Assembly: GCA_003166865.1 (NCBI GenBank)
Contig: PMUP01000076.1
Coordinates: 31,651 to 95,650, forward strand
Direction: 5' to 3'
Origin: Bryobacterales bacterium
GTDB taxonomy: Bacteria > Acidobacteriota > Terriglobia > Bryobacterales > Bryobacteraceae
DNA length: 64,000 nt
How positions within the stretch are numbered: position 1 is the first letter of the stretch; every line of letters starts with the position of its first letter. Made by a program: the position numbers and the translations under genes. Below are positions 55,869-63,688 of this stretch, piece after piece. The notes under the pieces are model-generated. The model worked only from the letters and a program-made list of their open reading frames with translations. It was not told the DNA's origin and ran no database searches.

Positions 55869-56675
55869 TCATTCCAAGCCAGCACGCCGGAGCATTTCCA
55901 GAAACTGCCTCTGGGTCCGCATGTCGATCGCTTCGGCGGCCAGCTTGCCGCTCCGGTCATATACGAAACTTTTCGGAATGCCCTCCACTTGGAAAAGTTC
56001 GTTCACTTTTCGTCCCGGATCGAGAAGCACCGGATAGGTGAGATTATGCTCGGCGACAAACGGTTGCACCTTGCCGGCGTCTTCGTCAGAGATGGCCAGA
56101 ATCACGAGGCCACGCGCGCGCAAGCGTTGGTAGAGGGCTTCCAGGTCGGGCAGTTCCTCGCGGCACGGGGGACACCAGGTGGCCCAGAAATTCACGAGCA
56201 CGACTTTGCCCGCGAGGGCGCGCAAGTTCCATTGCACTCCGCTCAGATCTGCCAGCGTGAAGTCGGCGTGCTGGCGGCTGCTGTCGTCGGCTTCCAACTT
56301 CTTCATGGCAGCGGAGAACTGCGGATCGTCCAAGGAGACGCGCACGTGCTCATAGCGAACCAACTGCGCCAGAGTGATGTAGGCTGATGCGACCGGGTGG
56401 TCGCGCAAAGCCTGCGCCAATGTCGTGGCAACTTCCTGCAAGGTGTCGTGGCCGGGATCGCCTTCGGTGACCAAGTCGGCGAGTTGCTCGGCCAACGCCT
56501 CTTTCTTGGCCGTGACCGGCAATCGCCGGATCTCAAGAGCCAATTGTTGGGTGACCTTGATGCGCTCGGCGTCGGGAAGCTGCCGGAGCTGATGCAATCG
56601 CGCTTCGATCTGAGGTTCTTGAGCCAGCAGACCGAGGGAACTCAGCAGAAGAAGAGGAATTGAGATTCGTTTCAA
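55869..56675 (-). CDS. Secreted TlpA-like thioredoxin-fold protein with an N-terminal helical domain
   Basis: 268 residues. Signal peptide (LKRISIPLLLLSSLGLLAQ), about 115 residues of helices, then the thioredoxin domain with FWATWCPPCREELPDLEALY (active-site CPPC) and GIPKSFVYDRSGKL with the cis-Pro region. Periplasmic thiol-disulfide reductase of the TlpA/ResA type. TTG start at 56675, with GGAG upstream, overlaps the stop of the previous DUF6644 gene (TTGA); a longer frame is rejected. Confidence 0.85.
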   Translation of the reverse strand: MKRISIPLLLLSSLGLLAQEPQIEARLHQLRQLPDAERIKVTQQLALEIRRLPVTAKKEALAEQLADLVTEGDPGHDTLQEVATTLAQALRDHPVASAYITLAQLVRYEHVRVSLDDPQFSAAMKKLEADDSSRQHADFTLADLSGVQWNLRALAGKVVLVNFWATWCPPCREELPDLEALYQRLRARGLVILAISDEDAGKVQPFVAEHNLTYPVLLDPGRKVNELFQVEGIPKSFVYDRSGKLAAEAIDMRTQRQFLEMLRRAGLE

Positions 56676-57142
56676 AACGACTCCATGATCTTGGCTGAAA
56701 TAGCAGTGCTGATCCAGAGTAACAGGGACACGCTGCCGATGAGCTTCGCGGGAAGAGGGCGCAGAGCATTTTCGGACATGACCTTGCGATGGGCCCGCCA
56801 TTGAAACGCGAGGGCCAGCGTCAAGAGCGCCATCTTGAACCAGAAGACCGGATTGCCGTACCACTTGGTGGCTTGCGCGGCAAACATCATCGGACCGGTG
56901 ACTAACAGGAGAGCGATGCCGCAGCGGGTCCAGGGCAAGAGCGCACGGGCGAATTCCGCGACGGGTTGGCGGCGCATCGCTAGGCCCAGCAGCCCCAAGT
57001 CGATTAGGAAGAGCGGTCCGGCGAACAGGGCCAGGCCGATCAGGTGGATAATTTCGACGATCGGAAACAGGACGCGAGAATTGCGTAGCGCTTCGGCTAT
57101 CGGCGTGCGTTCGATCCACACGAAGGCTTCGCAAAAGTCCAT
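56672..57142 (-). CDS. DUF6644-type membrane protein B
   Basis: 156 residues, four membrane helices (FPIVEIIHLIGLALFAGPLFLIDLGLLGL; CGIALLLVTGPMMFAAQ; WFKMALLTLALAFQW; KLIGSVSLLLWISTAI). Homologous to the preceding gene product. A His in the first helix (IIHLIG) and Arg/His after the third (WRAHRK) are shared or similar; haem or metal binding would be a guess. In a tight operon with an MFS transporter, a paralogue and TlpA-like protein. Confidence 0.7.
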   Translation of the reverse strand: MDFCEAFVWIERTPIAEALRNSRVLFPIVEIIHLIGLALFAGPLFLIDLGLLGLAMRRQPVAEFARALLPWTRCGIALLLVTGPMMFAAQATKWYGNPVFWFKMALLTLALAFQWRAHRKVMSENALRPLPAKLIGSVSLLLWISTAISAKIMESF

Positions 57143-57145
57143 ATC

Positions 57146-57610
57146 TCAACGGCTCAATTCGTAGCCGATGGCGCGGCCGGCCGCGATCACAGAGATCCAA
57201 CATACGATGGACACTGCGCCGGCGAGACGTGCCCGGGCGGGCGTGAGCGGGGCGTAGTGAAACAACAGAGCGTTGAGACCGGCGAGCGCGAGGAACAGGA
57301 GTTTCCAGCCGAAGAACAGGCTGTGATAGAGCTTGATCGGCTCGGCCCAAGCCAGCAGCGATCCGGTGACGAACATAAAGGCGAATCCGAAGAAAGTCCA
57401 GGGTAAGACTTGCGCGATCACGCTCGAAACCGATACCCGTCGCATGCCAAAGCCGAGGAGCCGCAGGTCGACGATCACGATGGTGCCAGCGACGAGAATG
57501 ATGCCGACGCAGTGTACGGCGTCGAGGATCGGAAAGACCCAGGTAGATTCGCGGATGGAGACGCTGATGGGCGTTTGCTGGAGCCACTGGCAGAGGCGGA
57601 GGAGCGGCAT
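57146..57610 (-). CDS. DUF6644-type membrane protein A
   Basis: 154 residues, four membrane helices (FPILDAVHCVGIILVAGTIVIVDLRLLGFG; FFGFAFMFVTGSLLAWAE; GWKLLFLALAGLNALLF; LAGAVSIVCWISVIAAGRAIG). Paralogue of gene B; conserved positions include DAVH in helix 1 and LFHYAPLTPAR after helix 3. ATG at 57610 overlaps the MFS stop by one base; the longer frame would lie inside the MFS gene. Three bases separate it from gene B. Confidence 0.7.
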   Translation of the reverse strand: MPLLRLCQWLQQTPISVSIRESTWVFPILDAVHCVGIILVAGTIVIVDLRLLGFGMRRVSVSSVIAQVLPWTFFGFAFMFVTGSLLAWAEPIKLYHSLFFGWKLLFLALAGLNALLFHYAPLTPARARLAGAVSIVCWISVIAAGRAIGYELSR

Positions 57611-58920
57611 CACGTCGCGAAGATGCGCTGGCTCGCATCGATTTTGGCGTAGATGAGCGCACCGGCCACGCAGAGCGCGGAGGTGACAAAGAATGGTACG
57701 TCCCAACCGAAGTCTTTGACCAGATATCCGAGCAGCGCGGGCGAAATGGCGCCGCCGATGTTGCCGCACATGTTCATGACGGAGGCGGTGCAACCGGCAA
57801 AGTCGCCACCGATGTCGAGCGGGATGGCCCAGGAGACGCCGACGGTCAATTCCAAACCGGCGAAGGCCAGGCAACTGAACGCGACGCAGAGCTTGGGATC
57901 GTGAGTGAGGGTTGCTGGAAGAATTCCGATGGCTGCGATGACGAAGCCCGCGATGCCAACGATGCGGCGAGCGTAGGTGACGTTGCCGGTGCGTCGCAGA
58001 AAGCGATCAGAGAACCAGCCGCCGGCGAGATCGGCGAGAGTGCCCGCGAGCAACGGGAGACTGGCGTAGAAGCCCATCTGCTTGAGGTCGAAACCGCGAT
58101 GGCTATTTAAATATGTTGGGAACCAATCGAGGTAGACGGCGAGCGCGTATTGGTAGCAGAAATACATTAGCGCGAGTTGCCAGACGGTGCGGCTGGAGAG
58201 GATGCGACGCCATGGAACACGAACACCAGCTTGGGATCGCGGTCCGCCGGTGGTGGATTGAATCAACTGGAGCTCGGCGGCGTTGACCGAGCGATGCTGT
58301 TCGGGCGTGTCGCGATAGTAGAAGAACCAGAGGGCGGACCAGACGAGCCCGAGTCCGGCGAACGCGAGAAAGGGTGAGCGCCAGCCGTAAAGCAGGATCA
58401 TCCAAACCACCAGCGGGGGCGTGATGGCTGCGCCGAGGCGCGAACCAGCGTGCGTGAGTCCTTGGGCGAAGCCGCGCTCGGCGGGAAGCATCCAGCGGGA
58501 AAGCGATCGGGTGGCGATGGGGAAGGTGCCCGATTCACCGGCTCCGAAGATGAAGCGGATCACGACCATGGAGGCGGCGCTCCAGGCGAGCGTGGTGAGG
58601 GAGGTGAATACACTCCACCAGGTGACGATAATTGCGAGCGCGCGGCGCGGACCGATTTTGTCGCCGAACCAGGCACTGGGGATTTGGAAGAGCGTGAAGC
58701 CCAAGCGGAAACTGGCGAGGATCCAACCGGCGGTGATGAGGGAGAAGCCAAGATCTTTGCGGATGAGGGGCATGGCCGACGCGATGATGGTGCGGTCCAT
58801 GTAGGTGATCATGTAGATGGCCACCGTCATGGCGAGGACGATGTGGCGGGCGCGGGTGGGGCGGAGGGAGTGTAGGTTAGGCGGTGTGGACGCGGGAACG
58901 GCTGACGGGGCGCGCGGCAT
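57610..58920 (-). CDS. MFS transporter, anion:cation symporter type
   Basis: 436 residues, twelve membrane helices. MFS signatures: YMDRTIIASAMPLIRKDLGFSLITAGWILASFRLGFTLFQIPSAWFGDKIGPRRAL (the DR-x-GxRR-type loop 2-3), and GESGTFPIATRSLSRWMLPAERGFAQGLTHAGSRLGAA, which is typical of the ACS family (glucarate, hexuronate or phthalate importers). First gene of a four-gene operon. A G-rich motif lies 33-69 bases upstream of its start. Confidence 0.88.
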   Translation of the reverse strand: MPRAPSAVPASTPPNLHSLRPTRARHIVLAMTVAIYMITYMDRTIIASAMPLIRKDLGFSLITAGWILASFRLGFTLFQIPSAWFGDKIGPRRALAIIVTWWSVFTSLTTLAWSAASMVVIRFIFGAGESGTFPIATRSLSRWMLPAERGFAQGLTHAGSRLGAAITPPLVVWMILLYGWRSPFLAFAGLGLVWSALWFFYYRDTPEQHRSVNAAELQLIQSTTGGPRSQAGVRVPWRRILSSRTVWQLALMYFCYQYALAVYLDWFPTYLNSHRGFDLKQMGFYASLPLLAGTLADLAGGWFSDRFLRRTGNVTYARRIVGIAGFVIAAIGILPATLTHDPKLCVAFSCLAFAGLELTVGVSWAIPLDIGGDFAGCTASVMNMCGNIGGAISPALLGYLVKDFGWDVPFFVTSALCVAGALIYAKIDASQRIFAT

Positions 58921-58952
58921 CGGCGGGGACGATCCGAAAGGGCATGATATCA

Positions 58953-58989
58953 GGGTTAGGGATTGGCAGTCAGGGATTAGGGATTGGGG
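58953..58989 (+). promoter_or_regulatory. G-rich tandem motif upstream of the MFS operon
   Basis: Five G-runs of three or four bases, with repeated (A/T)AGGGATT units: G3-TTA-G3, then G3-ATTA-G3-ATT-G4. It is 33 bases upstream of the start codon at 58920, on the template strand, as for the motif at 7452. Possible G-quadruplex or dispersed repeat. Confidence 0.4.
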
Positions 58990-59018
58990 AGCGCAGGTGG
59001 TGTCACTAAAATAAAGTC

Positions 59019-59434
59019 ATGTTGAGGGTCCCATCGCAGCTTGCGGCAGCCTGCCTCAAGACGCCCCGGTGCGCGGCTTGGCTCGCGCGACTCCCGGAGA
59101 TGCCCACGGACGGAACGCGCGCAGTCCTGAAGCTCGGCATGCCTCACATGGAAGCTGATCACGAGATCGCGGGCCACGCAGCGGGAGCCATGGCTGGTCA
59201 TTGACCCGAAGCCATTCATCGGCGATCCCGCGTATGACGCAACGCAGCATCTGTTAAATTGCAAAGTTCGATTGCGCTTGGAACTGGGCGGGACCCATGC
59301 GACGTTTTGTGCACCTGCTTGGCGTGGATTACGAGCGCATCCGCATGTGGACGTTCGCCCGCGCCGCGGCAGAGCCACGCGACGACTGGAACAACGATTG
59401 GTTGACGGAACTGGCGCGAGCACTTGCTCCCTAG
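59019..59434 (+). pseudogene. Decayed aminoglycoside/hydroxyurea phosphotransferase (APH(6) type)
   Basis: Three fragments in three frames. 59019-59173: VPSQLAAACLKTPRCAAWLARLPE, then DGTRAVLKLGMPHMEADHEIAG, the start of a StrA/APH(6)-type kinase with about 30 residues missing between. Next REPWLVIDPKPFIGDPAYDATQHLLNC (from 59182), the region after the catalytic loop, reached by a deletion of about 130 residues that removed the catalytic HxDxHxxN. Last RRFVHLLGVDYERIRMWTFARAAAEPRDDW to a TAG at 59432, in yet another frame. Clearly inactive. The family phosphorylates streptomycin-like or hydroxyurea substrates. Confidence 0.8.
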
Positions 59435-59466
59435 GCGTGGGGTGCGGGAAGTGGCGGAAGGCGTTG

Positions 59467-59808
59467 CTAAGCGGCGTCGATCAATTCATCCCACGCGAGG
59501 GCGTGGCCCAGGGCGCGCTTCACCTCGGAGTGGCGGCGTGGCGATAGTTGGCCGATCCGCTTGGTCAAGGCTGAACGCGCAACAGTCCGTATGTTGTCGC
59601 AGTTGGCTACGCATTTCGAAGGGAGGCCTTCCCCGCGGCCTAGCGGAACTTCGACAGCGATGCGTCGAATCGTGGATGTAACTTCTGCCGTGACAAACTT
59701 GTTCAGATAGGAATACGCTTCACTCCGGCTTAGCAGCAAGACCGGACGCCGGCCTGCGGGTTTTGGCAGAGACGCCCACCATAATTCGTACTGCTTCACG
59801 GTTTCCAT
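59467..59808 (-). CDS. MazF/PemK-type toxin
   Basis: 113 residues. Type II toxin, a sequence-specific endoribonuclease with the family plan: YELWWASLPKPAGRRPVLLLSR, then FVTAEVTSTIRRIAVEVPLGRGEGLPSKCVANCDNIRTVARSALTKRIGQLS (Thr in VTAEVTST and the beta-strand core). It overlaps the antitoxin gene by 13 bases, so both are one operon. Confident family call; target RNA unknown. Confidence 0.88.
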   Translation of the reverse strand: METVKQYELWWASLPKPAGRRPVLLLSRSEAYSYLNKFVTAEVTSTIRRIAVEVPLGRGEGLPSKCVANCDNIRTVARSALTKRIGQLSPRRHSEVKRALGHALAWDELIDAA

Positions 59809-60014
59809 TCCTCGGCTGAGGACCAGTCGTCTGCGTCGGCTTCCGAATCGGGCTTCTGAAGGTAAGCCCGCCGGGTGCGTTGTTCTTGGGTCTCTCGAAT
59901 AGCTTTTCGGATAGCAGATCGCACGAATTCCGCTCGTTGACGCTTGGCGGCTGGGGCGATCCGGTTCAAGGCGCGATAGGTAGGTTCATCTAACTGCACC
60001 AGCAGCGACTTCAT
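59796..60014 (-). CDS. Ribbon-helix-helix antitoxin of the MazF-type module
   Basis: 72 residues. KSLLVQLDEPTYRALNRIAPAAKRQRAEFVRSAIRKAIRE is an RHH DNA-binding domain; the acidic tail DSEADADDWSSAEEW neutralises the toxin, as in similar pairs. Overlap with the toxin is 13 bases. Autorepression is supported by a palindrome in its promoter. The ATG lies eight bases after the -10 hexamer without a ribosome-binding site. Confidence 0.85.
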   Translation of the reverse strand: MKSLLVQLDEPTYRALNRIAPAAKRQRAEFVRSAIRKAIRETQEQRTRRAYLQKPDSEADADDWSSAEEWKP

Positions 60015-60022
60015 ATGGACAT

Positions 60023-60051
60023 ACTATATCAATTCTCTATATAGACCACAA
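60023..60051 (-). promoter_or_regulatory. Promoter with operator for the toxin-antitoxin operon
   Basis: TTGTGG (60051-60046), 17 bases, TATAGT (60028-60023) on the minus strand, then eight bases to the antitoxin ATG. Between the hexamers lies the perfect palindrome TCTATATAGA (60036-60045), a likely binding site for the RHH antitoxin. Confidence 0.65.
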
Positions 60052-60054
60052 ATC

Positions 60055-60756
60055 TCACAGAGGTTCAGGAGTGCCGTTGAAGCGGTAGCCGACCCAGGGC
60101 TCGGTGGCGATATATTCGGGGCTATCGGGATCGCGTTCGACCTTCTTGCGGAGGTTGCGGATGAACACGCGCAGGTAGTCGACCTGGTCGCCATAGTCGG
60201 GTCCCCAAACCGCCTGCAGAAGCTCGCGATGGGCAACGGCCTCATTGGCGTGGCTGGTGAGATAGCGGAGGAGGTCCAGCTCCTTGGGCGTGAGATGGCT
60301 GGAGCGCGCGCCATTGAGTACCGTGCGGCCGACAAAATCGATCACGAGCTCGCCGACGCGGATACGAGCGGCGGAGGACTGCGACGAGGCGGGCACACGG
60401 CGAAGCGCCGCGCGGATACGGGCCAGCAGCTCGGGTGTGCTGAAGGGCTTGTTGACGAAGTCGTCGGCGCCGGCGTCGAGCGCCGCCACCTTGTCCTTCT
60501 CGGTGTTGCGCACGGTGAGCATGATGATACCCGCGCCGGTGCTGGCGCGGATCTCCCGGCAGGCGGTCAATCCGCCCATGCCCGGCATGTTCATGTCGAG
60601 CAGGACCAAGTCGGGATGATACTCACGCAGCTTCTCCAGCGCCTCTTCGCCGGTTTTGGCGTCGTCCACTTCATAGCCGGCTCCGGTCAAAGCGGTGCGC
60701 ATGATGCGGCGGATCTGGGGCTCGTCGTCGACCACCAGGATGCGCCCCGCGCTCAC
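60055..60756 (-). CDS. kdpE: KdpE-like response regulator
   Basis: 233 residues. Receiver domain: ILVVDDEPQI (acidic pair), phosphorylation site DLVLLDMNMPGMGG (Asp), TVRNTEKDKVAALDAGADDFVNKPF (Lys). C-terminal winged helix of the OmpR type: LIDFVGRTVLNGARSSHLTPKELDLLRYLTSHANEAVAHRELLQAVWGPDYGDQVDYLRVFIRNLRKKVE. Very similar to KdpE of potassium-limitation control. It overlaps the sensor gene by four bases. kdpFABC genes are not in the window. Confidence 0.9.
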   Translation of the reverse strand: MSAGRILVVDDEPQIRRIMRTALTGAGYEVDDAKTGEEALEKLREYHPDLVLLDMNMPGMGGLTACREIRASTGAGIIMLTVRNTEKDKVAALDAGADDFVNKPFSTPELLARIRAALRRVPASSQSSAARIRVGELVIDFVGRTVLNGARSSHLTPKELDLLRYLTSHANEAVAHRELLQAVWGPDYGDQVDYLRVFIRNLRKKVERDPDSPEYIATEPWVGYRFNGTPEPL

Positions 60757-62246
60757 CGGCGCGCTCCCTGGGCGTCGGGTGCTGGCGTCTCCGAGGTTTG
60801 CAGCAGGGGCAAGGTCAATCGAAAAGTGGTTTCTCCGGGAACGCTGTTTACGGTGAGTTCTCCGTGGTGCGCTTGCACGATGTGGTTCGCAATTGCGAGA
60901 CCGAGGCCGAAGCCGGGGATTTGATTCTTGACCGACGGGCTGCGATAAAAGCGCTCGAACACGCGGCCCTGTTCTCGCGCCGGTATTCCAGGGCCGTGAT
61001 CGGTAATCTCGAAGTTGATCGCGTGATTTCCATTGGACACGCGCACCGTTACTGGAGAGCGTGGCGGGGAATACTTGAGAGCGTTGTCGAGCACCTGCTT
61101 GAGGGCGAGTTTCAGCAGGCGGCGGTCGAGCGGCAACGGAGAGAGCGATCCCTCGGAGCGAATCTCAACGGGCCGGTTGTCGATTTGAGTATGCAGCGAC
61201 GCCACCACGTCCTCGACCAGTTCTTTCGGATCGGTTAGCTCGCGCCGCAGCTTTATTTGATTGTTGTTGTCGGACTCCAGGCGCGCCATGTCCACCGCGT
61301 CATCGATGAGCACCTGCAAGTGCCGCGCCTCCTCGTCGGCCACTTCGAGCAGTTCGGTCCGGCTGGCGAGCGGCTGATCGGGCGAAGACAACAGCGAGGT
61401 AGTAGCGGCGCGGATGGAAGTCAGCGGCGTCTTGAATTCGTGCGCCATGGCGTCGATCAGCGTGGTTCGAAGCTGGTCGCTGCGGCGCGCGGCCTCCACT
61501 TGATGGGCGAGATCCTGCGCGCGGGCGCGTTCCAATCCGATAGCGATGAGATTGCTGATGCCCTGCAAAACCGAGTCTTGCATGAACGCACCCTGGATGG
61601 CAAAACTGGCGATGGGCTCGGAGCCGAGGCGAACCGCGGTGATGACGCGCTTGCGCTCGGGATCGAAGAAGGTGGTGCCCTGCGAGGCCGCGTCGCGAAG
61701 TTGGGCGTCCATGGCATCACGATCCAGGCCATCGAAATCCGCAGGGCCGGCGCGGTGGATCTCCCCAGTCCGCCGGTCATAGAGCACCGCGGCGTCCAGT
61801 CCGAAGACCTCCGCCAGCTTGCGCGCGAATTGTTTGGCGACGGGCTCCACGGGATCGGTGAGGAGAATGGCGCGGCTGAAAGTATAGAGGCGCTCGATGT
61901 CGCGCTGGCGCTCGACGGCATCCAGAGCTTGCCGGTTGGCTCGCGCCGAGAGACGGCTGGCAATGAGGGCGGTGGCGAGAAAGCTAAAGAGCGCGACCCA
62001 GTTCTGCGGATCGGCGATTGTGAATCTGCCGATGGGCGGGAGGAAGACCAAGTCAAAGGCGAGCGTCGCGGTGAGTGAAGCGAGGGTTGCTTCGGCGAGG
62101 CCCCAGTTGCTGGCGATCAGCAACACCAGGAGCAAGTAGGCGAAGCCCACCGTGGTGGGATTGCGCGGGACGATGTAAAACGCGGTGGCCGTGACGATGG
62201 CCACGCCAGCCACCGACAAGAACAGGCGCAGCGCAAAGCGACCCAA
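60753..62246 (-). CDS. KdpD-like sensor histidine kinase lacking the N-terminal KdpD domain
   Basis: 497 residues. Begins with the KdpD-type membrane domain (DUF4118; FALRLFLSVAGVAIVTATAFYIVP and two or three more segments to about 105), then a GAF-like part, HisKA with AMAHEFKTPLTSIRAA (His), and HATPase_c with LKQVLDNALKYSPP, DHGPGIP and GFGLGLAIANHIV. E. coli KdpD has about 390 more N-terminal residues (USP/Walker part) that are absent here. TTG start at 62246 has GGGGTGAG upstream. Coupled with the KdpE gene. Confidence 0.85.
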   Translation of the reverse strand: MGRFALRLFLSVAGVAIVTATAFYIVPRNPTTVGFAYLLLVLLIASNWGLAEATLASLTATLAFDLVFLPPIGRFTIADPQNWVALFSFLATALIASRLSARANRQALDAVERQRDIERLYTFSRAILLTDPVEPVAKQFARKLAEVFGLDAAVLYDRRTGEIHRAGPADFDGLDRDAMDAQLRDAASQGTTFFDPERKRVITAVRLGSEPIASFAIQGAFMQDSVLQGISNLIAIGLERARAQDLAHQVEAARRSDQLRTTLIDAMAHEFKTPLTSIRAATTSLLSSPDQPLASRTELLEVADEEARHLQVLIDDAVDMARLESDNNNQIKLRRELTDPKELVEDVVASLHTQIDNRPVEIRSEGSLSPLPLDRRLLKLALKQVLDNALKYSPPRSPVTVRVSNGNHAINFEITDHGPGIPAREQGRVFERFYRSPSVKNQIPGFGLGLAIANHIVQAHHGELTVNSVPGETTFRLTLPLLQTSETPAPDAQGARR

Positions 62247-62266
62247 CTGGAACTCACCCCTGGTTG

Positions 62267-63358
62267 CTATTCTAACGCCGCGCTGATTTCCCGGCAGACC
62301 TGATCGCAGGTGGCGGGGGCAAGCAAGACGCCATTGCGATAGTGGCCGTAGGCGAGCCAGAGGCGGCTGGAATGAACGCGTCCGATGTTGGGGGCAGGCG
62401 TATCGGTAGCGGGGCGAAAGCCAATCCAGACAGATTCGGGCTGGAGGCCGCGAAGGGCTGGGAGAAGGGAGCTGGCGCGCACGGCAATATCCGCAACAAT
62501 CTTGGGGTCGATGGTGCGGTCGAAACCGGCGTCTTCAGTGGAGGAGCCTGCGATGCTGAAGCCGTCGGCGCGCTGGAGAACGTAGGTGTGATCGTGGCGA
62601 ATGGTGGCGGCGATCGATCCGGCGGGGAGGCGATAGCCGAGCAAGTGGCCCTTCATTGGATATGAGCGCGGGAGCGGGTAGGGATGGTGATCGATGGTAA
62701 CGTTAATGCCGCTGCTCCAAGCGCCGGCGGAGATGACGGCGGAAGCGGCGTCGATGGATTTGTCCCCAAGCAACGCGCGGGTGCTGGTACGAGTCGCCGC
62801 GATCGAAGTTACGCGCGATTGCTCTTCAACGGTCACGCCTCGCGCGAGGCAGGCGGCGCGGAGGGCGGTCATCAGGCCAGCCGCATCCACGATGGCTTCG
62901 TTGGCGTAGTGGACGGCGCCAATGGCGTCCGAGCGGACCAGGGGCGCGAGTGCGTGGAGTTGGTCCTTCGTCAGGACCGTGGAAGGAATTCCGGCGGTGC
63001 GTTGGAGAGCGGCGCGCACGATGAGCGATTCCAGCTCGGTATGAGTGAGGGCGATCTGGATTGCGCTCGTGCGTCGGAATTCGATGGGAAGGCCGCTGTC
63101 GGCTTCAATCTCGGCAACGAAATTTTGGTAGCGCCCGAGGCTGCCGATGGCGAAGTCGAGCATGGGCGAAGGCTGGTCGAATTCACCGCCGGGCGCGAGC
63201 ATTCCAGCCGCCGCGGTGCTGGCTTCCGACCCGATTGCGCGGGCGTCCGCGAGCAGGACGCGGAGGTGATTGCGGGCCAGCCGCCAGGCGATGGACGCGC
63301 CGATGACTCCGCCGCCGACGATGATGACATCGTAGTCGGTATCAGGGCGGCGAGCCAT
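62267..63358 (-). CDS. thiO: Glycine oxidase ThiO
   Basis: 363 residues. FAD-dependent amine oxidase making iminoacetate/glyoxylate imine for the thiazole moiety of thiamine. FAD-binding VIIVGGGVIGASIAWRLARN with the ADAR follow-up, the glycine-oxidase part STAAAGMLAPGGEF and the C-terminal block GFRPATDTPAPNIGRVHSSRLWLAYGHYRNGVLLAP are typical. thiS/thiG are not nearby, so the gene is isolated; alternatives are other DAO-family oxidases. Start ATG 63358. Confidence 0.85.
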   Translation of the reverse strand: MARRPDTDYDVIIVGGGVIGASIAWRLARNHLRVLLADARAIGSEASTAAAGMLAPGGEFDQPSPMLDFAIGSLGRYQNFVAEIEADSGLPIEFRRTSAIQIALTHTELESLIVRAALQRTAGIPSTVLTKDQLHALAPLVRSDAIGAVHYANEAIVDAAGLMTALRAACLARGVTVEEQSRVTSIAATRTSTRALLGDKSIDAASAVISAGAWSSGINVTIDHHPYPLPRSYPMKGHLLGYRLPAGSIAATIRHDHTYVLQRADGFSIAGSSTEDAGFDRTIDPKIVADIAVRASSLLPALRGLQPESVWIGFRPATDTPAPNIGRVHSSRLWLAYGHYRNGVLLAPATCDQVCREISAALE

Positions 63359-63381
63359 TGGTTCGGCGTTCTTCCGGGAGC

Positions 63382-63615
63382 CTATCTGCGTTCGTGCGCT
63401 TCATCACGTGAAAAGCGTTGCGAGGCATCGATAGAGCCTCCGAGGTCGCCGGGCAGGCTCTTCCACTCCTCGTAGGCGCGCCAATAGGCCGCTTGCATTT
63501 CTTTTTCAAGCAGGCGGGAGATGACTTTCGAAATCGAAGTGTTTTCGTCGGCAGCCTTCCCGCGCGCCCATTGGGCGACCTCGGGACGGAGCGCAATCGT
63601 GATCCTCTTTGGCAC
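63382..63615 (-). CDS. Small ribbon-helix-helix protein (orphan antitoxin-like)
   Basis: 77 residues. PKRITIALRPEVAQWARGKAADENTSISKVISRLLEKEMQ is an RHH motif; a charged tail follows. No toxin gene is adjacent: downstream is thiO, 23 bases away. GTG at 63615 is chosen because TACACT lies six bases before it and no ribosome-binding site is seen; the longer frame would begin closer to the rpoC terminator. Antitoxin or regulator. Confidence 0.7.
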   Translation of the reverse strand: MPKRITIALRPEVAQWARGKAADENTSISKVISRLLEKEMQAAYWRAYEEWKSLPGDLGGSIDASQRFSRDEAHERR

Positions 63616-63637
63616 GAGATTAGTGTAGCGCGAACGC

Positions 63638-63667
63638 AAAAAAGGCGGACCTCGAAAGGCCCGCCTT
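63638..63667 (-). terminator. Intrinsic terminator of the rpoC operon
   Basis: On the minus strand the arms AAGGCGGGCCT and AGGTCCGCCTT, with one mismatch, enclose a TTCG tetraloop and are followed by six T. It stands 22 bases after the rpoC stop. Strong rho-independent terminator. Confidence 0.88.
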
Positions 63668-63688
63668 TGACTTTACGGTAGCGTGCGA

